Notes under the pieces: generated by a model
The model's input: the letters and a program-made list of their open reading frames with translations, nothing else
The model's database searches: none
What the model was told of the DNA's origin: nothing
Part shown: positions 25,535 through 33,667 of the stretch, piece by piece
How positions within the stretch are numbered: position 1 is the stretch's first letter
How the letters are laid out: each line of letters starts with the position of its first letter
Assembly: GCF_022760925.1 (NCBI RefSeq)
Contig: NZ_JAKTNT010000002.1
Coordinates: forward strand, 1 to 64,000
DNA length: 64,000 bases
Reading direction: 5' to 3'
DNA from: Thermus hydrothermalis
GTDB lineage: Bacteria > Deinococcota > Deinococci > Deinococcales > Thermaceae
Made by a program: the position numbers and the translations under genes

Positions 25535-26859
25535 GCCTCCTCCATCTCCGCCTTGTGGCGTTTCTCGGGGATGAGACCCTCGGGGCGGAAGATCATCATC
25601 AGGACCAGGATAAGGCCGAAGACCAGCCGTTCGTACTTGGCGGGGTCCACTTGGCTTGGGATCTGGGGCAGGCTAGTGCGCACGAACTCGCTGAAGGTCT
25701 TGAGGATGTCCAGGTTGAGGATGGTGAGGGCCGCTGCCCCCAGGATGGCCCCAGGGATGGAGCCCATGCCCCCCAGGATCACCATGCCCAGGATGGTGAT
25801 GGAGGCCAGGAGGGTAAAGGATTCCGGGGAAACGAAGGTGCGCTGGGCGGCGAAGATGACCCCCATGACCCCGGAGAAGGCGGCCCCGGTCATGAAGGCG
25901 AGGAGCTTGGTGGGCAGGAGGGGGATGCCCATGGAACGGGCGGCGATCTCGTCCTCGCGGATGGCCACCCAGGCCCGGCCGAAGCGGGAGTTGGCCAGGT
26001 TGAGGTTGACCAGGACCACGAGCCCGATCATGAGGAGGACCAGGAGGTAAAAGAAGAGCTGGTAGTCCGTGGTCTGGTCCAGCCTCACCCCCAAGGTGCC
26101 CATGAGTTGCCGGAACCAGTCAATGGGGGGGCGCTGGATGGGGGTGATGCCCTGGGGGCCGTTGGTGAAGTTGATGGGGTGGTCCAGGTTGTTGGCCAGG
26201 ATGCGCACCACCTCCCCCAGGCCCAGGGTGACGATGGCCAGGTAGTCCCCCCGAAGCCTTAGGGCGGGGAGGCCGATGAGGAGCCCCGTTAGGGCGGTGG
26301 TGGCCACGGCGATGAGCATGAAGAGGTACATGTACTCCCCGGGCAAGGGGAAGTTCCCCGCCAGGAAGTTTTTCGCCTGCTCGGAGCCGAAGATGGCCCA
26401 GGTGTAGGCCCCCACGGCGAAGAAGGCGGCGTAGCCCAGGTCCAAAAGCCCCGCCATCCCCACCACCACGTTGAGCCCCAGGGCCATGGCGGCGTAGATG
26501 CCGATCTGGATGCCCAGCTCAAAGATAAAGGTGTTGGCGAAGCCGGCCATGGGCACGGAGAGGAGAAGGATGGCCAGGCCCAAAAGCCCTCGGATCCAGG
26601 TGGGAATCCGGGGTAGGGTGGTGAGGGCCACCAGAATGCCCACGAGGCCGATGAGGCCTAGCGTGTTTCCGGAGCGCACCAGGCCCAAGGTGAAGGCCAG
26701 GGTGAGGAGGGCCAGGTTTAGGGTGCGCGTTTGGGGGGGAAGCCTGAGAAAAGCGGTGGCGCCCAGGGCCACTAGGCCAAAGAGGTTGGTGAGGGCCCCA
26801 GGGGCGAGGTAGGCGAGGCCCAGGAAGGCCAGGGTGAGGAGAAGCGCTACGGCGCTCAT
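25531..26859 (-). CDS. livM: branched-chain amino-acid ABC transporter permease LivM
   Basis: A 442-residue permease, longer than E. coli LivM because of several extra hydrophobic segments in the first about 115 residues before the conserved core. The core shows LGLNVVVGMAGLLDLGYAAFFAVGAYTWA, GLPALRLRGDYLAIVTLGLGE and the EAA-like VAIREDEIAARSMGIP (each quoted in part). It overlaps livH and livG by ATGA. Confidence 0.95.
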   Translation of the reverse strand: MSAVALLLTLAFLGLAYLAPGALTNLFGLVALGATAFLRLPPQTRTLNLALLTLAFTLGLVRSGNTLGLIGLVGILVALTTLPRIPTWIRGLLGLAILLLSVPMAGFANTFIFELGIQIGIYAAMALGLNVVVGMAGLLDLGYAAFFAVGAYTWAIFGSEQAKNFLAGNFPLPGEYMYLFMLIAVATTALTGLLIGLPALRLRGDYLAIVTLGLGEVVRILANNLDHPINFTNGPQGITPIQRPPIDWFRQLMGTLGVRLDQTTDYQLFFYLLVLLMIGLVVLVNLNLANSRFGRAWVAIREDEIAARSMGIPLLPTKLLAFMTGAAFSGVMGVIFAAQRTFVSPESFTLLASITILGMVILGGMGSIPGAILGAAALTILNLDILKTFSEFVRTSLPQIPSQVDPAKYERLVFGLILVLMMIFRPEGLIPEKRHKAEMEEA

Positions 26860-27824
26860 ACCTTCTCCTTAACCACCTGCCCAAGAAGCCCTTGCGGCCT
26901 CAGGAGCAGGATGAGGATGAGGATGAGGAAGGCCACCACGTCCTTGTACTCCGTGCCGAAGTTGCCGTTGGTCAGGATGGGGAGGTAGGTGCCGAAGAAG
27001 TTTTCCAGCTGCCCCAAGACAAGCCCCCCCAGCATGGCCCCGGGAATGTTGCCAATACCGCCGAGGACGGCGGCGGTGAAGGCCTTGAGGCCGGGCAAGA
27101 AGCCCACGTAGGGGGTGATGGTGGTGTACTGGAGGGCAAAGAGTACCCCCGCCACCCCGCCCAAGGAACCGCCGATGAGGAAGGTGCGGGAGATGATGCG
27201 GTCGGGGTCAATCCCCATGAGGCTTGCGGTGGAGAGGTCCTGGGCCACGGCGCGGATGGCCACCCCCAGCTTGGTGCGGTTCACCAGGTAGGTGAGGCCG
27301 AGGAGCATCAGGATGGAAACGCCCATGAGGATGAAGGACTTGGTTTGGGCGAAGATGGCTCCCCCGAAGAGCTCCACGCTGCCCTCGAGGTCCTCTACCG
27401 TGCGCATCCTGAGGAAGAACTCGTTGTGCCAAAGCCCCTCAATGAGGCGCACCAGGTCCTGGAGGATGAAGGACACCCCGATGGCGGTGATGAGGGGCAC
27501 GAGGCGGTTGGTGGTCCCCCGTTTGCGCAAGGGGCGGTAGGCGAAGCGCTCCACCAGGATGGCGGTGGCTCCTGCCACCATGCCCCCTAGTATCAGGGCG
27601 ATGAGGAGGAGAATAAAGCCGTTTTCCACGTGGGGAGCGAGGTAGCGGAAGACCTCCACCCCCACCACCGCCCCGATCATGAAGATCTCCGAGTGGGCGA
27701 AGTTGATGAGCTCCAAGACGCCGTATACCATGGTGTAGCCCAAGGCCACCATGGCGTAGACGAAGCCCAGGATCAAGCCGTCAAAGATCACCTGGGGCAG
27801 TAGGGCCAGGATCTGTTCCAGCAA
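26856..27824 (-). CDS. livH: branched-chain amino-acid ABC transporter permease LivH
   Basis: A 322-residue permease with about eight membrane helices. LivH text is plain: GLILGFVYAMVALGYTMVYGVLELINFAHSE (start of helix 1-2), AFRPLRKRG-like YRPLRKRGTTNRLVPLI, RAVAQDLSTASLMGIDPDR (EAA loop) and AAVLGGIGNIPGAMLGG. It is separated from livJ by a 66-base gap holding a strong stem-loop. Confidence 0.96.
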   Translation of the reverse strand: MLEQILALLPQVIFDGLILGFVYAMVALGYTMVYGVLELINFAHSEIFMIGAVVGVEVFRYLAPHVENGFILLLIALILGGMVAGATAILVERFAYRPLRKRGTTNRLVPLITAIGVSFILQDLVRLIEGLWHNEFFLRMRTVEDLEGSVELFGGAIFAQTKSFILMGVSILMLLGLTYLVNRTKLGVAIRAVAQDLSTASLMGIDPDRIISRTFLIGGSLGGVAGVLFALQYTTITPYVGFLPGLKAFTAAVLGGIGNIPGAMLGGLVLGQLENFFGTYLPILTNGNFGTEYKDVVAFLILILILLLRPQGLLGQVVKEKV

Positions 27825-27845
27825 AACGCCTCCTTTCTCCGGGCC

Positions 27846-27873
27846 AAGGGGGTGGCCCTCAGGCCACCCCCTT
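27846..27873. other. intercistronic stem-loop between livJ and livH
   Basis: AAGGGGGTGGCC (27846-27857) pairs perfectly with GGCCACCCCCTT (27862-27873) around a CTCA loop, 12 base pairs. It lies 18 bases past the livJ stop codon. The position, after the highly expressed binding-protein gene and before the permease gene, fits a 3' mRNA protector/attenuator. Confidence 0.75.
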
Positions 27874-27890
27874 TCGGGTGTTGCCTTAGT

Positions 27891-29084
27891 TTACCTGGAG
27901 CCCGGGGCCGCCATCTCGATGACGCGGATCAGCTTGTTGTCGGCCCAGTTGCCCGTAGAAGCCACCTGCATCACGAAGTACTTGGCCTTCTTGTTGTCGC
28001 CCTTGTCGTCAAACTCAATGGTGCCGGTGAGGCCCTCCAGCTTGACCTTGCGCACCTCCTGGCTCACCTGCTCCCGGGTGGGCTTCTTGCCCCCGTTGGC
28101 CTTGATGGCGGCCTCCAGGGCAGCCAGGATCACGTTGGCGGAGTCGTAGGCGTAGATGCCGAAGCCCTCCATGTCCTTGCCGTACTTCTGCTTGAAGCGT
28201 TGGGCCACGGCCCTGGCCTTGGGGAAGGCGGAAACGGGGCCGGCCACGGTGGTGTAGAAGGTGCCGGCGGCGTTCTGGGCCCCCGCCAGGCGCACGAACT
28301 CGCTGGAATCCAGACCGTCACCGCCCATGAGCCGGGTCTTGAGGCCGCGTTCCCGGAGCTGCTTCACGAAAGGACCGATCTGGCTGTAGATGCCGCCGAA
28401 GTAGATGAGTTCGGGCACCGGACGGGCGCCGCGGATCTGGTTGATGATGGGCACGAAGTTGGAGGTCTCCTCGGTGCCCACGAAGGCCACCGTCCTGCCG
28501 CCCAGGGCTTCAAGCCGCTTCCTGAACTCCTCCGCCAGGCCCTGGCCGTAGGCGGTCTTGTCGTGGATGATGAAGACGTTCTTCACCTTGAGGTTGTTGA
28601 AGGCGTACTCCGCCCCCACCGGCCCTTGCACGTCGTCGCGCCCGCAGATGCGGTTCACGTTGGGCAGGCGCCGGTCCGTGACCCGGGGGTTGGTGTTGGC
28701 CGGGGAGACCATGACCAGGTTCACCCGGGCGTAGACCTCGCTGGAGGGGATGGCCACGCCGGAGTTCAGGTGGCCCACCACGCCCAAGATGTCGGGGTCG
28801 TTGATGATGCGGTTGGCGTTGGCCACGCCCACGTCGGGGTTGGCCTGGTCATCGTAGGGCACGAGGACCAGGTCAAAGCCCAGGGCCTTGAACTTGGCCT
28901 TGGCTTCCTCCACGGCAAGCTCCGCCCCCAGCTTGATCTGTTCCCCCAAAGCGGCCTGGGGGCCGGAGAGGGGGGACTGGGTGGCGATCTTGATGACGTT
29001 GGCCTGGCCCAGGGCCATGCCCAAGGCGGCTACACCTGCTACCAGAAGCCCGATTTTCCTCATATGCACCTCCTCAAAAGGCAC
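27891..29084 (-). CDS. livJ: branched-chain amino-acid ABC transporter substrate-binding protein
   Basis: A 397-residue periplasmic binding protein (Peripla_BP_6 type). The signal peptide is about 1-22 (MRKIGLLVAGVAALGMALGQA), then IKIATQSPLSGPQAALGEQIKLGAELAVEE and FDLVLVPYDDQANPDVGVANANRIINDPDI (in part), the LivJ fold. No lipobox is seen. AGGAGGTG precedes the ATG and a promoter with TTGACA lies upstream. It heads the liv operon; ligand probably Leu/Ile/Val but not provable here. Confidence 0.95.
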   Translation of the reverse strand: MPFEEVHMRKIGLLVAGVAALGMALGQANVIKIATQSPLSGPQAALGEQIKLGAELAVEEAKAKFKALGFDLVLVPYDDQANPDVGVANANRIINDPDILGVVGHLNSGVAIPSSEVYARVNLVMVSPANTNPRVTDRRLPNVNRICGRDDVQGPVGAEYAFNNLKVKNVFIIHDKTAYGQGLAEEFRKRLEALGGRTVAFVGTEETSNFVPIINQIRGARPVPELIYFGGIYSQIGPFVKQLRERGLKTRLMGGDGLDSSEFVRLAGAQNAAGTFYTTVAGPVSAFPKARAVAQRFKQKYGKDMEGFGIYAYDSANVILAALEAAIKANGGKKPTREQVSQEVRKVKLEGLTGTIEFDDKGDNKKAKYFVMQVASTGNWADNKLIRVIEMAAPGSR

Positions 29085-29103
29085 GCGTTCGCGTTGCGGC
29101 CCT

Positions 29104-29134
29104 ATTCTACGGGGGGGGTAGCGGGCTTTGTCAA
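29104..29134 (-). promoter_or_regulatory. livJ promoter
   Basis: On the minus strand TTGACA (29129-29134), a 19-base spacer and TAGAAT (29104-29109) precede livJ. The predicted start near 29097 gives a leader of about 12 bases containing AGGAGGTG. The consensus -35 and true ribosome binding site mark this as a leadered, probably strong promoter. Confidence 0.7.
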
Positions 29135-29155
29135 TGCCCCCAGGGAAAGTTTATG

Positions 29156-29173
29156 CCTGACCAACGGGTCAGG
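29156..29173. promoter_or_regulatory. TGACC-N4-GGTCA palindrome upstream of livJ
   Basis: CCTGACC (29156-29162) and GGTCAGG (29167-29173) form a perfect 7-bp inverted repeat around AACG. The inner 14 bases fit the same TGACC-N4-GGTCA pattern as the tmrB operator. It lies about 25 bases upstream of the livJ -35 box. Confidence 0.5.
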
Positions 29174-29184
29174 TATAAGGGAAC

Positions 29185-29206
29185 CCCCACCCGGTACCGG
29201 GTGGGG
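29185..29206. terminator. 22-bp perfect palindrome after glnA
   Basis: The 22 bases read the same on both strands: arm CCCCACCCGGT followed by its exact complement. It starts 35 bases past the glnA stop codon on the minus strand. A strong GC stem followed by a short pyrimidine-rich tail suits a glnA terminator; an operator is the alternative. Confidence 0.5.
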
Positions 29207-29240
29207 AAGGTAAAGCCCAGGTTTAGGATGGCCCCTTGGC

Positions 29241-30581
29241 CTAATAGGTGGCCAGGTACTGGTCCAGCTCCCACTGGTGGACGGTGACCCGGTAGTCGTC
29301 CCACTCCATCTGCTTGGCCTGGAGGAAGTGGGTGTACACGTGTTCCCCCAGGGCCTCGCGGATGACGGGGTCCTTCTTCAGGGCCTCCAGGGCCTCCCGC
29401 AAGGTGCCCGGGAGCTCGCGGATCTTGTGCTTCCGCCGCTCGCGCACGCTCATCTGGTAGATGTTGCGCTGGATGGGCGGGGGCGGTAGGAGCTTGCGCT
29501 CAATCCCGTCCATGGCGGCGGCGGCCATGACCGCCAGGGCCAGGTAGGGGTTAGCGGAGGGGTCGGGCATCCTAAGCTCCGCCCGGGTACCCACGCCCCG
29601 GCGGGCGGGAATGCGGATCATGGCGGAGCGGTTGGAGGCGGACCAGGCGATGTTGGTGGGGGCCTCGTACCCAGGGGTGAGGCGCTTGTAGGAGTTCACC
29701 AGGGGGTTCGTGATGGCCACCATGCCCTCGGCGTGCTCCAGGAGGCCGGCGATGAAGTGGAGGGCAGTCTTGGAGAGCTGGTACTCCGCCTGGGGGTCGT
29801 AGAAGGCGTTCTCCCCGTTCTTGAAGAGGGAGAGGTGGGTGTGCATCCCGCTCCCGTTGATGCCTCGGATGGGCTTGGGGAGGAAGGTGGCGTGGAGGCC
29901 GTGGTTGAGGGCCACCCGCTTCACCACCCATTTGAAGGTAGCGATGTTGTCGGCGGTGGTGAGGGCGTCGGCGTACTTGAAGTCAATCTCGTGCTGGCCA
30001 GGGGCCACCTCGTGGTGGGAGGCCTCAATCTCAAAGCCCATGGCCACCAGGGCGTTCACCATGTCCCGCCGGGCCTCCTCCCCCTTGTCAATGGGGGCGA
30101 GGTCAAAGTAGCCCGCCTTGTCGTGGGTTTCCGTGGTGGGAAGGCCCTCGGGGGTGCGGAGGAAGAGGAAGAACTCGGGCTCGGGGCCAGCGTACATGTT
30201 GTCAAACCCCAGCTTCTTTAGCCTTTCAATCTGCCGCTTGAGCACGTACCGGGGGTCCCCTTCAAAGGGGCGGCCATCGGGGTAGTACACGTCGCAGATG
30301 AGCCGGGCCACCTTGCCCCGGGCGGGGTCTTCCACCAGGTCGGGGAGGATGACGAAGGTGTTGTAGTCGGGCCTCAGGAGCATGTCCGACTCCTCAATGC
30401 GGGTGAAGCCCTCAATGGAGGAGCCGTCAAACATGATCTCCCCGTCCAGGGCCTTCTCAAACTGGGATTCTGGCACCTCCACGTTCTTCACCATGCCCAG
30501 GATGTCGGTGATCTGGAGGCGCAGGAACTTTACGCCCTCGGACTTGAGCGTCTTAAGGATTTCCGCCTTGGTGTACGCCAT
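29241..30581 (-). CDS. glnA: glutamine synthetase, type I (GSI-alpha-like)
   Basis: GlnA makes glutamine from glutamate, ammonia and ATP as a dodecamer. The 446-residue protein starts [16 protein letters not shown], with [18 protein letters not shown] near 52, [23 protein letters not shown] and [11 protein letters not shown] and NRSAMIRIP active-site text. The region that carries the adenylylated Tyr in GSI-beta reads [15 protein letters not shown], and the overall length fits GSI-alpha, so adenylylation control is unlikely. GGAGGAAGG precedes the ATG; a long upstream in-frame extension overlaps the promoter and is rejected. Confidence 0.96.
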   Translation of the reverse strand: MAYTKAEILKTLKSEGVKFLRLQITDILGMVKNVEVPESQFEKALDGEIMFDGSSIEGFTRIEESDMLLRPDYNTFVILPDLVEDPARGKVARLICDVYYPDGRPFEGDPRYVLKRQIERLKKLGFDNMYAGPEPEFFLFLRTPEGLPTTETHDKAGYFDLAPIDKGEEARRDMVNALVAMGFEIEASHHEVAPGQHEIDFKYADALTTADNIATFKWVVKRVALNHGLHATFLPKPIRGINGSGMHTHLSLFKNGENAFYDPQAEYQLSKTALHFIAGLLEHAEGMVAITNPLVNSYKRLTPGYEAPTNIAWSASNRSAMIRIPARRGVGTRAELRMPDPSANPYLALAVMAAAAMDGIERKLLPPPPIQRNIYQMSVRERRKHKIRELPGTLREALEALKKDPVIREALGEHVYTHFLQAKQMEWDDYRVTVHQWELDQYLATY

Positions 30582-30643
30582 TTTCCTTCCTCCTTGTCCG
30601 CCGAGGCCGGGTTTTCGGTGATACATCCCGGCGGATTGTGCAA

Positions 30644-30673
30644 AGTGTACGGCATAAATGTGCAGAATGTCAA
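30644..30673 (-). promoter_or_regulatory. glnA promoter
   Basis: Minus-strand TTGACA (30668-30673), an 18-base spacer and TACACT (30644-30649) give a near-consensus promoter with a start near 30637 and a leader of about 56 bases. The leader holds GCC/GGC-rich short repeats but no clear regulatory structure. Confidence 0.75.
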
Positions 30674-30747
30674 CCCTTATCCTGTCATGCGCGTTTTGGA
30701 ATGCCCGCGTTGACCAACCCCTGAAGGGTCCTCGGCTAGACTGGGGG

Positions 30748-32427
30748 ATGGAGGTACCTATGGCGCAGGGGATGAAGCGGCGGGACGTATTGCGGGCGGG
30801 CGCGGCTTTGGGGCTTGCGGGCCTGGGTCTTGGGCGGGCGCAAGGGGCGTTTACCTTAACCCTGGTCCACACCAACGATACCCACGCCCACCTGGAGCCC
30901 ATGGAGCTTACCCTTTCCGGGAACAGGGTGCGCGTGGGCGGGGTGGCCCAGCGGGTGGCCTTCTTTGACCGCCTGCGGGCGAGCCGCAAGAACCTTCTCT
31001 TTTTGGACGCGGGGGATGTTTTCCAGGGAACCCTTTACTTCAACCAGTACCGGGGTTTGGCGGACCGCTACTTCATGCACCGGATGCTCTATCGGGTCAT
31101 GGCCCTGGGGAACCACGAGTTTGACCTGGGGCCTGGGCCCTTGGCGGAGTTCTTGAAGGGGGCGAGGTTCAAGGTGGTTTCCGCCAACGTGGACGTGAGT
31201 CAAGAACCTCGGCTTAAGGGCCTTGTGGCTCCCTACGCTGTCCTGAGCGTGGGTGGGGAGAAGGTGGGGGTGGTGGGCCTCACCACCCCGGACACCAAGG
31301 AGATCGCCAACCCTGGCCCCACCGTGGCCTTTTTAGACCCCTATGAGAGCGCCCAGAAGGCGGTTTACGAGCTCCTAAGCCGGGGGGTGAACAAGATCCT
31401 TGTCCTCTCCCACCTGGGCTATGGGGAGGACCTAAAGCTTGCCCGGAGGCTTGTGGGGGCGCAGGTCATCGTGGGCGGCCACTCCCACACCCTTTTGGGA
31501 AGCTTCCCCCACAAGGAGCTTGCCCCCGCCGGGCCCTACCCCACGGTGGTCAAGAACCCCGAGGGGAAGGACGTCCTGGTGGTGCAGGCCTGGGAGTGGG
31601 GGAAAGTGGTGGGGGTTTTGGAGGTGAGCTTTGACGCCAAGGGGGAGCTCGTGGCCTACAAGGGCGAGCCCTTCCTCATGACCCCCGAGGTGTCCCCGGA
31701 GGACTTCTTCGCCAAGGAGGCCCTTCTGGCCTACGCCCAACCGGTCATGGCCCTCATGGGCCAGGTCATCGCCGAGGCCAAGGTGGACCTGGTGGGGGAG
31801 AGGGCCATCGTGCGCCGGCGGGAGAGCAACCTGGGCAACCTGATCGCCGACGGCATGGTCTGGAAGACCAAAAACGCCGGGGTGCAGATCGCCCTGCAAA
31901 ACGGCGGGGGCATCCGGGCCTCCATCCCCAAGGGCCCCATCACCGTGGGCAAGGTCTACGAGGTTCTGCCCTTTGGCAACACCCTGGTGGTGATGGACCT
32001 GAAGGGGAGGGAGATCAAGGCGGCCCTGGAAAACGGGGTTTCCCAGTGGGAGGCCCAGGCGGGGCGGTTCCTCCAGGTTTCGGGCCTGCGCTACGCCTTT
32101 GACCTCTCCCGGCCCGCGGGGGACCGGGTGGTGAGGGTGGAGGTAAAGACGGAAAAGGGCTATGTGCCCTTGGACCTCGAGGCCACCTACCGGGTGGTGG
32201 TCAACAACTTCATCGCCGCCGGCGGGGACGGCTTCACCGTGCTCAAGGAGGCCCAGGGCTACCGGGTGGACACGGGCTTCAGCGACGCCGAGAGCTTCAT
32301 GGACTACCTGAAGGAGCTTAAGGTGGTGGAGGCGGGCCTCGAGGGCCGGATTGAGGTCCTCAACGAGCCCAAAGGGGAGCGCCCCGCCTACTGGGCCTAC
32401 GAGGTGCCGGAACGGGTGGGGGTCTAG
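30748..32427 (+). CDS. Tat-exported 5'-nucleotidase
   Basis: A 559-residue metallophosphoesterase of the 5'-nucleotidase/UshA family that removes phosphate from extracellular nucleotides. A twin-arginine signal ([18 protein letters not shown]) near residues 9-26 precedes [41 protein letters not shown] and the C-terminal substrate domain with NGGGIRAS and [21 protein letters not shown] and the domain pair argue against thiosulfohydrolase SoxB despite nearby sulfite genes. The ATG at 30748 lies five bases after TAGACT; an ATG at 30760 after GGAGGT is also possible. Confidence 0.93.
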   Translation: MEVPMAQGMKRRDVLRAGAALGLAGLGLGRAQGAFTLTLVHTNDTHAHLEPMELTLSGNRVRVGGVAQRVAFFDRLRASRKNLLFLDAGDVFQGTLYFNQYRGLADRYFMHRMLYRVMALGNHEFDLGPGPLAEFLKGARFKVVSANVDVSQEPRLKGLVAPYAVLSVGGEKVGVVGLTTPDTKEIANPGPTVAFLDPYESAQKAVYELLSRGVNKILVLSHLGYGEDLKLARRLVGAQVIVGGHSHTLLGSFPHKELAPAGPYPTVVKNPEGKDVLVVQAWEWGKVVGVLEVSFDAKGELVAYKGEPFLMTPEVSPEDFFAKEALLAYAQPVMALMGQVIAEAKVDLVGERAIVRRRESNLGNLIADGMVWKTKNAGVQIALQNGGGIRASIPKGPITVGKVYEVLPFGNTLVVMDLKGREIKAALENGVSQWEAQAGRFLQVSGLRYAFDLSRPAGDRVVRVEVKTEKGYVPLDLEATYRVVVNNFIAAGGDGFTVLKEAQGYRVDTGFSDAESFMDYLKELKVVEAGLEGRIEVLNEPKGERPAYWAYEVPERVGV

Positions 32428-32452
32428 GCGTGGGGAACCCCCCGGGGGCTCT

Positions 32453-32896
32453 TCACCGGGTGAGGGTGAGGACCCGCACGGGGTCCCCTACCCGCACCAC
32501 CCCGCCCTCCAGGACCCGGGCGTAAAGCCCCCGCCCCCCGTAAAGGAGCTTGGGCAGGCGCAGGTCAAACTGGGAGAGGCTTGCGCACACGGTGCAAACC
32601 TGGGAAAACTCCAAAAGCGCTTCCCCCACCCATAGCCGGGCCCCCAAGGGGAGGCCGTGGGGGTCCAGGTCCAGGAGGAGGTTTTCCCCTAGGGCCCCGT
32701 AGGGGAGGTCTATCCCGGCCCTTTGCGCCTTCTCGTAGGCGGCAAGCCCCGCCACCAGGACCGCCCGGTCAGGGTCCTTGCCGGCGTGCCGGTCCCCCTT
32801 GGCCCCAAAGCCTGGGAGGAGCTCTAGGACTTCTACCCGGGGTTTGGGCAACCCAGGGGTGGTCCCGAGGTGGAGGGAGACGACCTTCCCCGTCAT
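32453..32896 (-). CDS. MOSC domain protein
   Basis: A 147-residue stand-alone MOSC domain (molybdenum cofactor sulfurase C-terminal fold). Visible text: GAKGDRHAG near residue 32, YGALGENLLLDLDPHGLPLG, EFSQVCTVCASLSQF with a Cys likely to be the sulfur or ligand carrier, and a C-terminal VGDPVRVL. It overlaps the dihaem cytochrome gene as ATGA and ends a sulfite oxidase-cytochrome-MOSC operon. It could supply or finish the Mo cofactor of the oxidase; that is inference from context. Confidence 0.88.
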   Translation of the reverse strand: MTGKVVSLHLGTTPGLPKPRVEVLELLPGFGAKGDRHAGKDPDRAVLVAGLAAYEKAQRAGIDLPYGALGENLLLDLDPHGLPLGARLWVGEALLEFSQVCTVCASLSQFDLRLPKLLYGGRGLYARVLEGGVVRVGDPVRVLTLTR

Positions 32897-33585
32897 GGGA
32901 GCCTGAGCCCCTGGCGCAGGGCGTGGACCTCCTCGGGGGTTAGGGGCTTGGCCCGCGCCGCCTTCACCTCTTCGGGGGTGTAGGGCCGGAAGCCTTGGGG
33001 GGCGCCGAAGGTGAGGAGGTGGTTCAGCACCAGGGCCAGGTCCTCGTCGGTTAGCCAGGCGAAGCCGGGCATCACCTGGTTGTAGGTCTGTCCCTCCACC
33101 TGGATCTCCCCCTGGAGGCCGTAGAGCACCACTAGGAGGAGGTAGTTCCGCCCGCCCTCGGTCCCCAGGAGCTTGGCCGCGTGCCCCCGCAAAGGAGGGA
33201 AGAGGGGTGGGTTGCCCTCCCCTTGCGGCCCGTGGCAGCCCTGGCAGTTGGCGTAGACCTGGGCGCCCGTCTTGGCGGCGGGGGCCGCGGCTGCCGGGGG
33301 CGGGGGAGGGGGGGTGGTGCCCAGGTAGGTGGCCAGGTAGTCCAGGATGGCGGCCCGCTCCTCTGGGGTAACCTTTAGGCCCTGGAGTGCCATCTCGTCC
33401 AGGACAGCGTCCCAGCGTTCCCGGGAAAGGCGCTCTCGGGCCACTAGGCCGATGTCGTGGCAGGTCTGGCACTTGGCGAGGACCAGGTCTTTGCCCGGCC
33501 CTTCGGGGAGGGTGGGTTGGCCCAAGGCCAGGTATCCCAGGAGGCCGAGGCCGGTGGCTAAAAAGGATAGCCAAAGCGTGCGCAT
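32893..33585 (-). CDS. dihaem cytochrome c, electron acceptor of the sulfite oxidase
   Basis: A 230-residue exported cytochrome. An N-terminal hydrophobic segment (about 3-22) acts as signal or anchor. Two haem c sites are present: CQTCH near residue 40 and CQGCH near 120, joined by a Pro/Ala-rich linker (about 95-108); a Met ligand is in VMPGF. A dihaem c550 that takes electrons from sulfite oxidase is described for T. thermophilus, as I recall. A TTG at 33594 has a better-spaced AGGAGG and may be the true start, adding three residues. It sits between the oxidase and MOSC genes. Confidence 0.88.
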   Translation of the reverse strand: MRTLWLSFLATGLGLLGYLALGQPTLPEGPGKDLVLAKCQTCHDIGLVARERLSRERWDAVLDEMALQGLKVTPEERAAILDYLATYLGTTPPPPPPAAAAPAAKTGAQVYANCQGCHGPQGEGNPPLFPPLRGHAAKLLGTEGGRNYLLLVVLYGLQGEIQVEGQTYNQVMPGFAWLTDEDLALVLNHLLTFGAPQGFRPYTPEEVKAARAKPLTPEEVHALRQGLRLP

Positions 33586-33636
33586 CGCCTTCAAGCATCT
33601 CCTCCTTACCCCAGTGGGGTAGGTTCGGGGCCACAA

Positions 33637-33657
33637 AACGCCCCGGGCAGCGCCCGG
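33637..33657 (-). other. intercistronic stem-loop after the sulfite oxidase gene
   Basis: GCCCCGGGC and GCCCGGGGC form a nine-base-pair stem with a three-base loop, 10 bases past the sulfite oxidase stop codon, followed on the minus strand by GTTTTGTGG. It could act as a leaky terminator that lowers cytochrome and MOSC expression. End coordinates are good to a few bases. Confidence 0.6.
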
Positions 33658-33667
33658 GGCAAATGCC

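Noticed and set aside
27852-29213. 453-codon plus-strand open frame opposite livJ
   Set aside because: Same shadow effect; the livJ frame has a signal peptide, motif text, promoter and ribosome binding site.
30582-30989. Upstream extension of glnA
   Set aside because: It spans the glnA promoter and the divergent gene start; residues are Arg/Pro-rich and unlike glutamine synthetase.
30658-32427. 5'-nucleotidase gene as SoxB thiosulfohydrolase, because sulfite genes are near
   Set aside because: The metal motif [10 protein letters not shown] and C-terminal [13 protein letters not shown] domain match nucleotidases; the sulfite genes are convergent and separately transcribed, and no other sox genes are present.
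32428-32452. Terminator between the 5'-nucleotidase and MOSC genes
   Set aside because: CCCCC directly followed by GGGGG cannot form a loop of normal size and no T run follows on either strand.
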